NCBI RefSeq assembly: GCF_003335085.1
Contig: NZ_QPEJ01000018.1
Span: forward strand, 310,001-374,000
Direction of reading: 5' to 3'
From: Polaribacter sp. WD7
Lineage (GTDB): Bacteria; Bacteroidota; Bacteroidia; Flavobacteriales; Flavobacteriaceae
DNA length: 64,000 nucleotides
Made by a program: the position numbers and the translations under genes. This document shows, one piece after another, positions 26,980-35,699 of this stretch (position 1 is its first letter; the number at the start of each line of letters is the position of its first letter). The notes beneath the pieces are model-generated. The model was not told the DNA's origin. It worked only from the letters and a program-made list of their open reading frames with translations, and did not search any database.

Positions 26980-27717
26980 ATGATTTCTGCATCAATTGTT
27001 TTATATGACAATAAGATTGATATACTCAAAAAAACAGTAGATAGTTTTTTACAAACACCTGTAGAAAAAAAATTATATCTAATAGATAATTCTACATCAA
27101 AAAGCTTACAAGAACATTTTAAAAATAATCAGATTGAGTATGTTTTTGTAGGAAAAAATATAGGATTTGGTAAAGCACACAATTTAATTTTAGATACAAT
27201 AAACTCAGATTACCATCTAATTCTGAATCCAGATGTAGAGTTCTCTGTAGATGTACTTCCCTCTCTAATACATCAACTAAAAAATAAAGATAACACTGTA
27301 TTTATTACACCTAAAGTTAAGTATCCTAACCAAGCACCTCAGTTTATATGTAGAAAGCATCCTACTTTTTTTGATTTAATTAATAGAAAGATAAAATTCT
27401 CAGAAAAGAAGTTTCAAGCACATCAATATGCACATAAAGATTTAAGTAAACCTTTTTACCCAGAATTTATTCATGGCTGTTTCATGCTATTTAAGACTAA
27501 AGAACTTAAAACTTTACAAGGATTTGACAAGCGTTATTTTTTATATATGGAAGACGCAGACCTTTGTAGAAAGATAGATGCATCTGGTAAAAAGAAGTTG
27601 TATTTTCCAGAGGTAGAAATTATACATCAACACCAAAAGGGATCTTCAAAAAAACCAATATTATTTTATCATCATTTTATTTCTGCCATCAAATACTTTT
27701 TAAAATGGGGTTTTTAA
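26980..27717 (+). CDS. Glycosyltransferase family 2 (rhamnosyltransferase-like)
   Basis: This is a GT-A fold glycosyltransferase of 245 residues. It opens ISASIVLYDNKIDILKKTVDSFL, has YLIDNSTSKSL, the insert VFVGKNIGFGKAHNLIL and the metal motif LILNPDVEF, all typical of WbbL-like rhamnosyltransferases. The C-terminal FIHGCFMLFKTKELKTLQGFDKRYFLYMEDADLCRKI matches the acceptor region of that group. With rfbBAC in the same locus, transfer of L-rhamnose onto the lipid-linked first sugar is plausible, but is an inference. It is the last gene of the locus, 3 bases after the initiating transferase. The following 130 bases hold no gene, only the purD promoter. Confidence 0.85.
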   Translation: MISASIVLYDNKIDILKKTVDSFLQTPVEKKLYLIDNSTSKSLQEHFKNNQIEYVFVGKNIGFGKAHNLILDTINSDYHLILNPDVEFSVDVLPSLIHQLKNKDNTVFITPKVKYPNQAPQFICRKHPTFFDLINRKIKFSEKKFQAHQYAHKDLSKPFYPEFIHGCFMLFKTKELKTLQGFDKRYFLYMEDADLCRKIDASGKKKLYFPEVEIIHQHQKGSSKKPILFYHHFISAIKYFLKWGF

Positions 27718-27818
27718 ATAGCGTATTAAGCAGATTTTTTATGTAAAATTCCATATTATACTATACAGAAGTTGTAAATAAAACAGTAAAATTAAAAGTC
27801 TCTTTTTTTTGTTAATTG

Positions 27819-27826
27819 TATATTTG
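27819..27826 (+). promoter_or_regulatory. -7 promoter box of purD
   Basis: TATATTTG matches TAnnTTTG and lies 22 bases before the purD ATG at 27849. It falls inside the upstream extension of the purD frame, which argues against the longer start at 27816. I see no clear -33 TTG. Confidence 0.55.
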
Positions 27827-27848
27827 CAACACAACAATTAAACTTATA

Positions 27849-29123
27849 ATGAACGTACTTATTTTAGGATCTGGAGGTAGAGAACATGCATTTGCTATAA
27901 AATTAACGCAAAGTAAAAAAGTTAATCAACTTTTTGTTGCTCCTGGAAATGCAGGAACAGCTAAAATTGCAATCAATATTAATATCAATGCAACAGATTT
28001 TGAAGCCGTTAAAAAAGTTGTTATAACTAACAACATTAAAATGGTAGTTGTAGGTCCAGAAGCACCTTTGGTAGCGGGTGTACACGATTTCTTTTTAGCA
28101 GATGAAGATTTGAAGAATATACCTGTAATTGGCCCAAAAAAAGACGGTGCGTTATTAGAAGGTAGTAAAGATTTCTCTAAGCAATTTATGCAAAAGCATG
28201 GAGTGCCTACAGCAAAATATCAGTCTTTTACTAAAGATAATTTAGCAGATGGTTTTACATTTTTAGAAACCTTGACAGCTCCATATGTTTTAAAAGCAGA
28301 TGGTTTGGCTGCAGGTAAGGGAGTACTAATTTTAAACTCTTTAGAAGAAGCAAAAGCAGAGTTAAAAGAAATGGTGTCTAATCAAAAATTTGGAGAAGCA
28401 TCATCTACAGTGGTGATTGAAGAATTTTTAAAAGGGATAGAATTGTCTGTTTTTGTACTAACAGATGGTAAAAATTATAAAATTTTACCATCAGCAAAAG
28501 ATTATAAAAGAATCGGAGAAGGAGATACCGGTTTAAATACAGGCGGTATGGGAGCAATTTCTCCTGTTCCTTTTGCAGATGAAGCATTTATAGCTAAAGT
28601 AGAAGAATTGGTAGTTAAACCAACTATAAATGGCTTGCAGAAAGACGGAATAGATTATAGAGGCTTTATTTTTATAGGTTTGATGAACGACAAAGGAAAT
28701 CCATCAGTAGTGGAGTATAACGTTAGAATGGGAGACCCCGAAACAGAAGTTGTTTTACCAAGAATAGAATCTGATTTATTTGATTTGTTTGAAGGTGTTG
28801 CCAATCAAAATTTAAACGAAAAATCATTTTCCGTAACCTCTAAAACAGCAACTACAGTTATGTTGGTTTCAGGAGGCTATCCAGAATCTTACGAGAAAGG
28901 AAAAGAGATAACAGGTTCCGAAACTGTAGAAGATTCAATCGTTTTTCATGCAGGAACAACAATTAAGGATGATAAAATAATAACTAGTGGTGGTAGAGTT
29001 ATTGCAGTTACTTCTTTTGGAAATTCTATAGAAGAAGCGCTAGAAAAGAGCTATAAAAGCATAAATAAAATTCATTTTGATAAAATGAATTTTAGAAAAG
29101 ATATTGGTTTTGATTTAACATAA
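27849..29123 (+). CDS. purD: Phosphoribosylamine-glycine ligase
   Basis: This ATP-grasp enzyme joins phosphoribosylamine and glycine to GAR in purine synthesis. It opens NVLILGSGGREHAFAIKL and has VVGPEAPLVAGVHDFF, the ATP-grasp YVLKADGLAAGKGVLIL, EEFLKGIELSVF and GDTGLNTGGMGAISPVP. DYRGFIFIGLM and VEYNVRMGDPETEVVLPR complete the core. The true start is the ATG at 27849, giving 424 residues; an in-frame ATG at 27816 lies upstream of the promoter box. The stop codon is immediately followed by the ATG of a glycosyltransferase gene, so the two are co-transcribed. Confidence 0.96.
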   Translation: MNVLILGSGGREHAFAIKLTQSKKVNQLFVAPGNAGTAKIAINININATDFEAVKKVVITNNIKMVVVGPEAPLVAGVHDFFLADEDLKNIPVIGPKKDGALLEGSKDFSKQFMQKHGVPTAKYQSFTKDNLADGFTFLETLTAPYVLKADGLAAGKGVLILNSLEEAKAELKEMVSNQKFGEASSTVVIEEFLKGIELSVFVLTDGKNYKILPSAKDYKRIGEGDTGLNTGGMGAISPVPFADEAFIAKVEELVVKPTINGLQKDGIDYRGFIFIGLMNDKGNPSVVEYNVRMGDPETEVVLPRIESDLFDLFEGVANQNLNEKSFSVTSKTATTVMLVSGGYPESYEKGKEITGSETVEDSIVFHAGTTIKDDKIITSGGRVIAVTSFGNSIEEALEKSYKSINKIHFDKMNFRKDIGFDLT

Positions 29124-30164
29124 ATGAACGGTAAAATAATTGTAGCACCATTAAATTGGGGGTTAGGTCATGCCTCACGTTGTGTGCCAATTATAAACGC
29201 CTTGTTAAAGTGCAATTATACACCAATTATTGCCTCTGATGGAGCTGCATTGCTGTTTCTGCAAAAAGAATTTCCGCAGTTACAAAGTATAGAATTGCCT
29301 TCTTACCATATCTCTTATGGTAAACATATTAAATTAAAATTAATACTCCAATTTCCAAAAATTTGGAAAGCAGTTAATCAAGAAAAAGAGCTTATAAGAA
29401 GGTTTCTAGCAAAAAATAAAGATGTACTTGGATTAATTTCAGACAATAGATTTGGTGTTTTCAATAATGCAATCCCCTCTATATACATTACTCACCAAAT
29501 TAATATATTTTCTGGTATAAGTACTTTTTTTACAAGTTATATTCATCAAAAAATTATTAAAAAATTTGATGAATGCTGGATACCAGATACTTCTAATTCT
29601 GAATTTTCAGGAAAATTATCAATATCAAAAAACAAAATTAATGCACAATACATAGGTGTTTTAAGCAGATTTAAAAAAGAGTCTTTACAGCAAGAAATTG
29701 ACATTTTAGTAATCCTTTCTGGTCCAGAACCTAATAGAACTCTTTTAGAAAAAAAGTTGACTTTAGCATTTCAAAACGATACAAGAAATATTGTTTTTGT
29801 GTTGGGTTGTGTAGAAGAGCAGCAAACAAAAAAGAAAGAAAATAATATTACTTTTTACAATTATGTATTGTCTAATCAATTAGAAAAATTGCTAAATTCT
29901 AGCAAAATAGTAGTATGTAGATCAGGATATTCCTCAGTTATGGACTTAGCTGTTTTAGAAAAGAAAGTATTTTTTATTCCTACCAAAAATCAACCAGAAC
30001 AAGAATATTTAGCAAGATATTTAGAAAAAAAAGAATATGCACCCTTTTCTAGTATTGATGATTTTACGAAAATAAAAATTGATCAGATTGATAAATACAA
30101 AGGCTTAGCAACGGGGCAAACTCAAGTAAATAAAGAATTATTTAGCCTTTTCAAGCGTAAATGA
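29124..30164 (+). CDS. MurG/GT28-like glycosyltransferase, function unknown
   Basis: This 346-residue GT-B protein has the opening KIIVAPLNWGLGHASRCVPIINALLK, which is typical of MurG/UDP-glycosyltransferase-like proteins (GxGHxxR). The central VGVLSRF-like segment (QYIGVLSRF) and the C-terminal VVCRSGYSSVMDLAVLEKKVFFIPTKNQPEQEYLARYLEKK form the sugar-nucleotide donor site. It is not MurG itself, which lies in the division cluster in related genomes. It follows purD with no gap and overlaps the convergent histidine kinase gene by 27 bases. A role in a lipid-linked or surface sugar is possible. Acceptor and donor are unknown. Confidence 0.72.
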   Translation: MNGKIIVAPLNWGLGHASRCVPIINALLKCNYTPIIASDGAALLFLQKEFPQLQSIELPSYHISYGKHIKLKLILQFPKIWKAVNQEKELIRRFLAKNKDVLGLISDNRFGVFNNAIPSIYITHQINIFSGISTFFTSYIHQKIIKKFDECWIPDTSNSEFSGKLSISKNKINAQYIGVLSRFKKESLQQEIDILVILSGPEPNRTLLEKKLTLAFQNDTRNIVFVLGCVEEQQTKKKENNITFYNYVLSNQLEKLLNSSKIVVCRSGYSSVMDLAVLEKKVFFIPTKNQPEQEYLARYLEKKEYAPFSSIDDFTKIKIDQIDKYKGLATGQTQVNKELFSLFKRK

Positions 30165-31178
30165 AAATTCAGAACCTTCACCAAAATTACTCTTTAGAGA
30201 AAGTGTTTCATTATGGGCTTCTATAATGTGTTTTACAATAGATAATCCTAATCCAGAGCCACCTTGTTCTCTAGACCTACTCTGATCTACTCTATAAAAA
30301 CGTTCAAATAATCTAGGTAAATGTTGGGGTTGTATTCCTTCTCCATTATCAATTACTTTTACGATAAATTTATCTACATTAAAACTTTCTACAGCAACTA
30401 CGGTTGTTCCGTTAGGTTTCCCATACTTAATAGAGTTTACAATCAAATTAATAAGCACTTGTTCTATTTTTTCTACGTCAGCTCTAACAAAAACAGGAAA
30501 CTCATAAATCTTATCAAATTTGAGTAAAATGTTTCTCTTTTTAGCTTTCATTTCAAACAAATCAAAAACGTTTTGAATGAGTTCTAAAATGTTAAAAACA
30601 TCTTTATTAAGTCGCATTCCATCAGTTTCTAACTTAGCAATCATGTCTAAATCTTTAATTACAGCAACCAATCTTTCTACACCTTTGTTAGCTCTTTCTA
30701 AGTATTTAGTTCTTATATGTTTATCATTTACTGCACCTTCAATAAGTGTTAAAATATAACCTTGTACAGTAAATAATGGTGTTTTTAGTTCATGAGCAAC
30801 ATTTCCTAAAAAATCTCTTCTAAAAGAATCTCTTTCTGTTAAATCTTCTATCTCTAAACGTTTTCCTTCAACATAAGTTTCCATCTGTTTAGAAAGTTTT
30901 TCGATGTCTGTAGTTACAGAATCACTTTTTAAATCGTTAGTATCTAATATAGAAACATTTTCATAAATTTTCTTAAGTCTTCTGTATATAAAATGCTCTG
31001 CTCTATATTGAATGATAAAAAAAGAAATAATGAATAATACAGCTATAGAAATGGCTACCGTTACAAAGCCTAGATGTTCTACAATAAAAAAATATGAAAT
31101 AGAGGCAATAGCTGCAGCAAGCACGGTTAAATATATTGCAGACCAAAGAGCGTATGAATATGTTTTTTTAAATTTCAC
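30138..31178 (-). CDS. phoR: PhoR-type sensor histidine kinase
   Basis: This is an inner-membrane histidine kinase of 346 residues. Two hydrophobic helices lie at about residues 10-32 and 38-56 with almost no periplasmic loop between them, as in PhoR of the phosphate system. A short linker precedes the dimerisation domain with the phospho-accepting H129 in NVAHELKTPLFTVQGYI. The ATPase domain has NLIVNSIKYG (N box), VIDNGEGIQ (G1), LFERFYRVD (F box) and GGSGLGLSIVKHI (G2). It lies 11 bases after the response regulator gene on the same strand. The name follows the pairing and topology; the signal, probably phosphate limitation, is inferred. Confidence 0.85.
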   Translation of the reverse strand: MKFKKTYSYALWSAIYLTVLAAAIASISYFFIVEHLGFVTVAISIAVLFIISFFIIQYRAEHFIYRRLKKIYENVSILDTNDLKSDSVTTDIEKLSKQMETYVEGKRLEIEDLTERDSFRRDFLGNVAHELKTPLFTVQGYILTLIEGAVNDKHIRTKYLERANKGVERLVAVIKDLDMIAKLETDGMRLNKDVFNILELIQNVFDLFEMKAKKRNILLKFDKIYEFPVFVRADVEKIEQVLINLIVNSIKYGKPNGTTVVAVESFNVDKFIVKVIDNGEGIQPQHLPRLFERFYRVDQSRSREQGGSGLGLSIVKHIIEAHNETLSLKSNFGEGSEFSFTLEKAK

Positions 31179-31189
31179 GTGCAGTAAAT

Positions 31190-31888
31190 TTATTTATCTG
31201 CTCCTTCTAAAACAAATTTATATCCAACACCTTTTACCGTTTTAAAATGGTTATCACCAATTTTTTCTCTAAGTTTTCTAATGTGTACATCTATTGTTCT
31301 ACCGCCAACTACAACCTCATTACCCCAAACAGTATCTAAAATTACTTCGCGTTTAAATACTTTACCTGGTTTAGAGGTTAATAAAGAGAATAATTCAAAT
31401 TCTTTTCTGGGTAAAGAAATCTTTTTACCAGATTTATAAACTACATATTCATCTCTATCTATAACAATATCTCCAATTTTAAAAGTTTCATCACTTTCTT
31501 GTTCGGTTTTAAGTCTTCTTAACAAAGATTTTACTTTACTAACCAAAACTTTAGGTTTTACAGGTTTTGTAATATAATCATCTGCCCCTGCTTCAAAACC
31601 TGCAACCTGAGAGTAATCTTCTCCTCTTGCAGTTAAAAAAGCAATAATTACGTTTTCTAAAGATTTTACTTTCCTAATTTTTTCACAAGCTTCAATACCA
31701 TCCATTTCAGGCATCATTATGTCTAGTAAAATTAGGTGTGGAGTGATTTTTTTAGCAGACTTTATAGCTTCTTGACCATTCTCAGCAGTAAAAACTTGAT
31801 ATCCTTCGTTTTTTAAATTATAACCAACTATTTCCAAAATATCTGGCTCATCGTCTACCAATAAGACTTTAATATCACTTTTGTTCAT
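31190..31888 (-). CDS. phoB: PhoB-type response regulator
   Basis: This OmpR/PhoB-family response regulator has 232 residues. The receiver domain contains the acidic pair VDDEPD, the phosphorylated D56 in LILLDIMMPEMDG, the conserved Thr in AFLTARGED and the Lys in YITKPVKPK. The C-terminal winged helix has VYKSGKKISLPRKEFELFSLLTSKPGKVFKRE and VVGGRTIDVHIRKLREKIG, the PhoB-like DNA-binding domain. It is encoded first in a two-gene unit with the kinase. It is divergent from a secreted lamin-tail protein gene, with a palindromic GTTAAC tract between them that could be its operator. Confidence 0.87.
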   Translation of the reverse strand: MNKSDIKVLLVDDEPDILEIVGYNLKNEGYQVFTAENGQEAIKSAKKITPHLILLDIMMPEMDGIEACEKIRKVKSLENVIIAFLTARGEDYSQVAGFEAGADDYITKPVKPKVLVSKVKSLLRRLKTEQESDETFKIGDIVIDRDEYVVYKSGKKISLPRKEFELFSLLTSKPGKVFKREVILDTVWGNEVVVGGRTIDVHIRKLREKIGDNHFKTVKGVGYKFVLEGADK

Positions 31889-31913
31889 AAATAGATTTGA
31901 ATACTATAGTCAT

Positions 31914-31921
31914 CAAAAATA
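31914..31921 (-). promoter_or_regulatory. -7 promoter box of phoBR
   Basis: On the minus strand this reads TATTTTTG, matching TAnnTTTG, with about 25 bases to the response regulator ATG. Confidence 0.4.
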
Positions 31922-31977
31922 GTAATAATTCTATTAGAAAAACAACTCCTTAACAATCATTTAATTTGTTACCACTT

Positions 31978-31991
31978 CGTTAACGTTAACG
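31978..31991. promoter_or_regulatory. Palindromic GTTAAC tract, candidate operator
   Basis: CGTTAACGTTAACG is a perfect palindrome made of two GTTAAC units, followed by GTAAC and preceded by TTAACAA and TTTGTTA at 31950-31970. It lies about mid-way in the 205-base gap between phoB and the divergent secreted-protein gene. The remaining gap is A+T rich with no gene. Binding by the response regulator or another regulator is an inference. Confidence 0.35.
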
Positions 31992-32093
31992 TAACAAGTA
32001 CTCGTGTTTAATTTTATAATTATCTGCTAATCAATATTAAACAAATTATAAAATTAAAAATTATGTATATTTACGTAATTAAAAAAAAATGTT

Positions 32094-34103
32094 ATGAAAA
32101 AAAATTGCTTTTTAGCGACAGTGCTAACTGTGTCTATGAGTTTCCTTTCACAAGCTCAAAATTTAATAATTACGGGTGTTTTTGATGGTTCACTCTCTAG
32201 AGGAAATCCAAAGGGAGTTGAACTTTATGTGATCAATACGATACCGAACCTAAGTATATATGGTTTGGGAAGTGCTAATAACGGAGAGGGTTCTGACGGA
32301 CAAGAATTTCAATTTCCAGAGGTAGCAGCTCAAGCAGGTTCTTTTATTTATGTTTCTAATGAGGTAGATAATTTTAAAACCTTTTTTGGATTTGAACCTA
32401 ATTATACAGACGGATCTATGATTATAAATGGAAACGACGCTGTAGAACTTTTTATGAATGAAACCGTTATTGATGTTTTTGGTGATATTAATGTTGATGG
32501 AAAAGCAACCACTTGGGAATATCTTGATGGTTGGGCTTACAGAAAAAGTGGTAGAACAGCTTCTACGACCTTTTCTGAAACAGATTTTACATACAGTGGA
32601 GTAAATGGTCTAGAAGGCGGAACTAATAATGCTACTGCAAATTTTCCAATGCCAATAGGTACATATTTTACAATAAACTCAACAGAACCTACTTTAACCA
32701 TAACTTCTCCAACATCAGGAGAAAAAGAAGCTACAACCACAATAAATGTAGACATTTTGGTAGATAATTTCACATTTTCTGCAGATAATGGTTCAGGACT
32801 TGGAGATAATTCTGGTGATGGTTTTATCAGATCTTCCTTTACCGTATCTGGAGGAGTAACAGAATCTTCATCTTTTTTTTCTGATGCTTTACCAGACTTA
32901 ATAGTTTCTGAAGGTAATTCTTACACGTTAACTTTAGAGTTGGTAGATAATAGTGGTTCTTCTTTTGATCCTGCTATTATAGAAACAGTATCTTTTTCGG
33001 TTAAATTTCCTTGCGAAATTCAATTTACTAATATAGCTACAGCTTGTGATGTATCAACAGACGATACCGATACTTACAGCACAACAATAAATTTTAAAGG
33101 AAGTACAACAAACATTGGATACACCATTACTGCAAAAGATAGTAGTGGTACAGATGTTGGAATTGTTGGAGGTGATGACCCTAATAATGTGGAATCTGGA
33201 GTAATTTCTATTACAGATGTGCCTGAAGGTGTAGATTATACTGTTACAATAGTTGGAGGACAAGGAAGTAGTTGTAATTTTATAAGAAATATTGCTAGTC
33301 CTAGATGTTTGCCATCATTAAGTTGCCCATCAACTGGATCTATAATTATTACAGAAATTATGCAAAACCCTGATAAGGTAAGTGATAATTTAGGAGAATA
33401 TTTTGAAGTTTATAATACGACTGATGTTGATATAGATTTAAAAGGCTGGCTTATTAAAGTAGTTTCTTCAGAAAATCCTAATATAACCTCAATTACAAGT
33501 TCTGTGGTTGTACCCGCTAAGGATTATGCAGTTTTAGGTAAAAATGCTGATACAACAACAAACGGAGGGGTTACCGTAGATTACCAATACGACTCTAGTT
33601 TGTTTCTTACAAACGCAATAGCTACAATTACCATAGAATGTAACGCTTCTGTTTTTGATAGCGTTACGTATGATAACGGAACCACGTTTCCAGATCCTAC
33701 AGGAAAAAGTATGGAATTGTCTACCAATAAATATTCTGCAGCAGATAATGACGTTGGTGCAAATTGGTCAGAAGCAACTTCTAAAATTGATGAAAATGTA
33801 GAAGATAGTGATTTGGGTACACCAGGTACAATTAATAATTTTGTGCTTAGCGTTAGCAATAGCTCAATACTAGGTTTTGCAACTTATCCAAATCCTGTTA
33901 TAAACCAAAGATTTACATTATCAAGTAGTAGTACAGGCGCTAAAGAAATTTCTATTTTTAATGTTATCGGAAAAAAAGTTTTTACTATTATTTTTTTTGA
34001 TGCAAAGAAAGTTATAGACGTTTCAACTATTAACCCAGGTGTGTATATTTTAAAAGTTACAGAAAATGGAAAAACAGCAACAAAGAAATTAGTAATTAGA
34101 TAA
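32094..34103 (+). CDS. Secreted lamin-tail-domain protein with T9SS sorting domain
   Basis: This is an extracellular or cell-surface protein of 669 residues. A signal peptide (KKNCFLATVLTVSMSFLSQAQ) is followed by a lamin-tail-like domain at about residues 22-190 (LIITGVFDG, RGNPKGVELYVIN, GNDAVELF, DGWAYRKSGR). Beta-rich Ig-like segments come next. A second lamin-tail domain lies at about 420-575 (IIITEIMQNPD, GEYFEVYNTTDVDIDLKGW). The last ~80 residues form a type A T9SS C-terminal domain: YPNPVINQRF, GVYILKVTENGKTATKKLVIR. Export through the type IX system follows from that domain. It is divergent from phoBR, and in related genomes such genes often sit near phosphate regulators, which I cannot verify here. 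The function of the domains in bacteria is not well established. Confidence 0.85.
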   Translation: MKKNCFLATVLTVSMSFLSQAQNLIITGVFDGSLSRGNPKGVELYVINTIPNLSIYGLGSANNGEGSDGQEFQFPEVAAQAGSFIYVSNEVDNFKTFFGFEPNYTDGSMIINGNDAVELFMNETVIDVFGDINVDGKATTWEYLDGWAYRKSGRTASTTFSETDFTYSGVNGLEGGTNNATANFPMPIGTYFTINSTEPTLTITSPTSGEKEATTTINVDILVDNFTFSADNGSGLGDNSGDGFIRSSFTVSGGVTESSSFFSDALPDLIVSEGNSYTLTLELVDNSGSSFDPAIIETVSFSVKFPCEIQFTNIATACDVSTDDTDTYSTTINFKGSTTNIGYTITAKDSSGTDVGIVGGDDPNNVESGVISITDVPEGVDYTVTIVGGQGSSCNFIRNIASPRCLPSLSCPSTGSIIITEIMQNPDKVSDNLGEYFEVYNTTDVDIDLKGWLIKVVSSENPNITSITSSVVVPAKDYAVLGKNADTTTNGGVTVDYQYDSSLFLTNAIATITIECNASVFDSVTYDNGTTFPDPTGKSMELSTNKYSAADNDVGANWSEATSKIDENVEDSDLGTPGTINNFVLSVSNSSILGFATYPNPVINQRFTLSSSSTGAKEISIFNVIGKKVFTIIFFDAKKVIDVSTINPGVYILKVTENGKTATKKLVIR

Positions 34104-34117
34104 TTATTAAATTAGAT

Positions 34118-34157
34118 CACTAAAAAAAGCTCTGAGAAATCAGAGCTTTTTTTAGTG
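34118..34157. terminator. Bidirectional rho-independent terminator
   Basis: A perfect 18-bp stem, CACTAAAAAAAGCTCTGA, a GAAA loop and TCAGAGCTTTTTTTAGTG lie between the convergent secreted-protein and rseP genes. The A and T tracts on either side let it serve both strands. Confidence 0.85.
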
Positions 34158-34181
34158 TTATGAGTGTTTTATGTTTTATTG

Positions 34182-35528
34182 TTATTTAAAGAGTCTAAAA
34201 ATATCATTACCATTGGCAAATAAAAGTAAAGCGACTAACAATACAAACCCTGCCACTTGGGCATATTCTAAAAATTTATCTCCAGGTTTTTTACCTGTAA
34301 TCATTTCCCAAAGTGTAAAAACAACATGTCCTCCATCTAACGCAGGAATTGGTAATAAATTCATAAATCCTAACATGATAGATAAGAATGCAGTAATATT
34401 CCAAAAAGATTGTGCACTCCATTCTGCAGGAAAAATACTACCTATAGAAATAAATCCTCCTAAACCTTTGTAAGCACCAGTACTTGGGTTAAATATTTTC
34501 TTTAATTGTTTTACGTAATCGGTTAAAGTTTTCCAAGACTTGTTCCATCCCGCAGGAATAGCTTCTGCAAAAGAATATTCAATTTCTGCCAATTGGTAAT
34601 AGCCTAATTTTTCTAAATCTTTAAAAGATAACTGTCCTAAACCTACACCCAACTTTCCATTTTCTGTAACTTTAACAACAACTTGTTTGGTTTCTATGCC
34701 TCTTTGAACAGTAATAGTAATTTCTTGATTTTTAACTTTATCTAGTTCAGTTTGCGCCTCATCAAAATATTTTATTGAATTACCGTTAATCGCAACAACA
34801 ATATCTTTAGGTTGTATATCTGCATTTGTGTTTGGAGAATCTTCAGAAATTTCTGCGATAACAAAAGGGTATCTAGGTAATAAAATAGCACCTGCATCTT
34901 TGCCTCTATCAACCAATTTAGAAATAAAATTTTCAGGTATTTCTTTGTCTAGAATTTGTCCGTTTCTTTCAATTTGATATGTGTTGCCATTTACAAAACC
35001 AATGGTAAGTTCAGAGAATTTTTTAATCTTTTCGCCATCTATGGTTAACACTTTATCTCCTGTTTTTATACCTAAATCTGTTGCTAAAGAATCTTGTACC
35101 CAAACACCATCTGTCACATTTTCATTAGGTAAAAATTTCTCTCCATAAGCATACATAAGCATAATATATATAAATATACCAAGCACAAAGTTTACAAAAA
35201 CACCACCTAACATAATAATTAAACGTTGCCACGCGGGTTTAGATCTAAACTCCCAAGGTTGTGCAGGTTGTTTCATTTGCTCAGTATCCATACTTTCATC
35301 AATCATTCCAGATATTTTTACATATCCTCCTAACGGAATCCAGCCAATACCATAAACGGTTTCTCCTACTTTTTTCTTTATCAGAGAAAATTTATAATCA
35401 AAAAATAAATAAAATTTTTCTACTCTAGTTTTAAATAATTTTGCAGGGATAAAGTGCCCTAGCTCATGCAATACAATTAATAAAGATAAACTTAAAATAA
35501 ATTGCGATGCTTTTATTAGTATTTCCAT
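34182..35528 (-). CDS. rseP: RIP metalloprotease (site-2 protease)
   Basis: This is an inner membrane zinc protease that cleaves substrates within the membrane, such as anti-sigma factors. It is 448 residues long. The HExxH motif lies at the end of TM1, in LIVLHELGHFIPAKLF (residues ~20-25). The second metal ligand region is NLLPIPALDGGHVVFTLWE near the C-terminus. Two PDZ-like domains lie between about residues 130 and 310 (LGIKTGDKVLTIDGEKI; ADIQPKDIVVAINGNSI). Helices near residues 95-115 and at the C-terminus complete the site-2 protease fold. It is monocistronic, with the -7 box at 35558-35565. Confidence 0.93.
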   Translation of the reverse strand: MEILIKASQFILSLSLLIVLHELGHFIPAKLFKTRVEKFYLFFDYKFSLIKKKVGETVYGIGWIPLGGYVKISGMIDESMDTEQMKQPAQPWEFRSKPAWQRLIIMLGGVFVNFVLGIFIYIMLMYAYGEKFLPNENVTDGVWVQDSLATDLGIKTGDKVLTIDGEKIKKFSELTIGFVNGNTYQIERNGQILDKEIPENFISKLVDRGKDAGAILLPRYPFVIAEISEDSPNTNADIQPKDIVVAINGNSIKYFDEAQTELDKVKNQEITITVQRGIETKQVVVKVTENGKLGVGLGQLSFKDLEKLGYYQLAEIEYSFAEAIPAGWNKSWKTLTDYVKQLKKIFNPSTGAYKGLGGFISIGSIFPAEWSAQSFWNITAFLSIMLGFMNLLPIPALDGGHVVFTLWEMITGKKPGDKFLEYAQVAGFVLLVALLLFANGNDIFRLFK

Positions 35529-35557
35529 TCAACGTTAAATCATAATTAAAAAACGAA

Positions 35558-35565
35558 CAAATGTA
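35558..35565 (-). promoter_or_regulatory. -7 promoter box of rseP
   Basis: On the minus strand this reads TACATTTG, matching TAnnTTTG, about 30 bases before the ATG. Confidence 0.45.
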
Positions 35566-35673
35566 CGTTTTTAAAGAGAGTTGTAAAAGAACTATTTAGA
35601 ACAAGATTTTTATTTTAACAAAGATTTTACAAAGTAATTGTTTTTCTTAATTTCTTAGCTGTTTTAGATATTG

Positions 35674-35681
35674 TAAATTTG
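35674..35681 (+). promoter_or_regulatory. -7 promoter box of the SCO1/SenC gene
   Basis: TAAATTTG matches TAnnTTTG, 18 bases before the ATG at 35700. Confidence 0.5.
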
Positions 35682-35699
35682 CATTTCAAAATATTGTAA

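Noticed and set aside
27816..27848. Extension of purD to the ATG at 27816
   Set aside because: It overlaps the promoter box and precedes the conserved N-terminal motif; the ATG at 27849 is normal.
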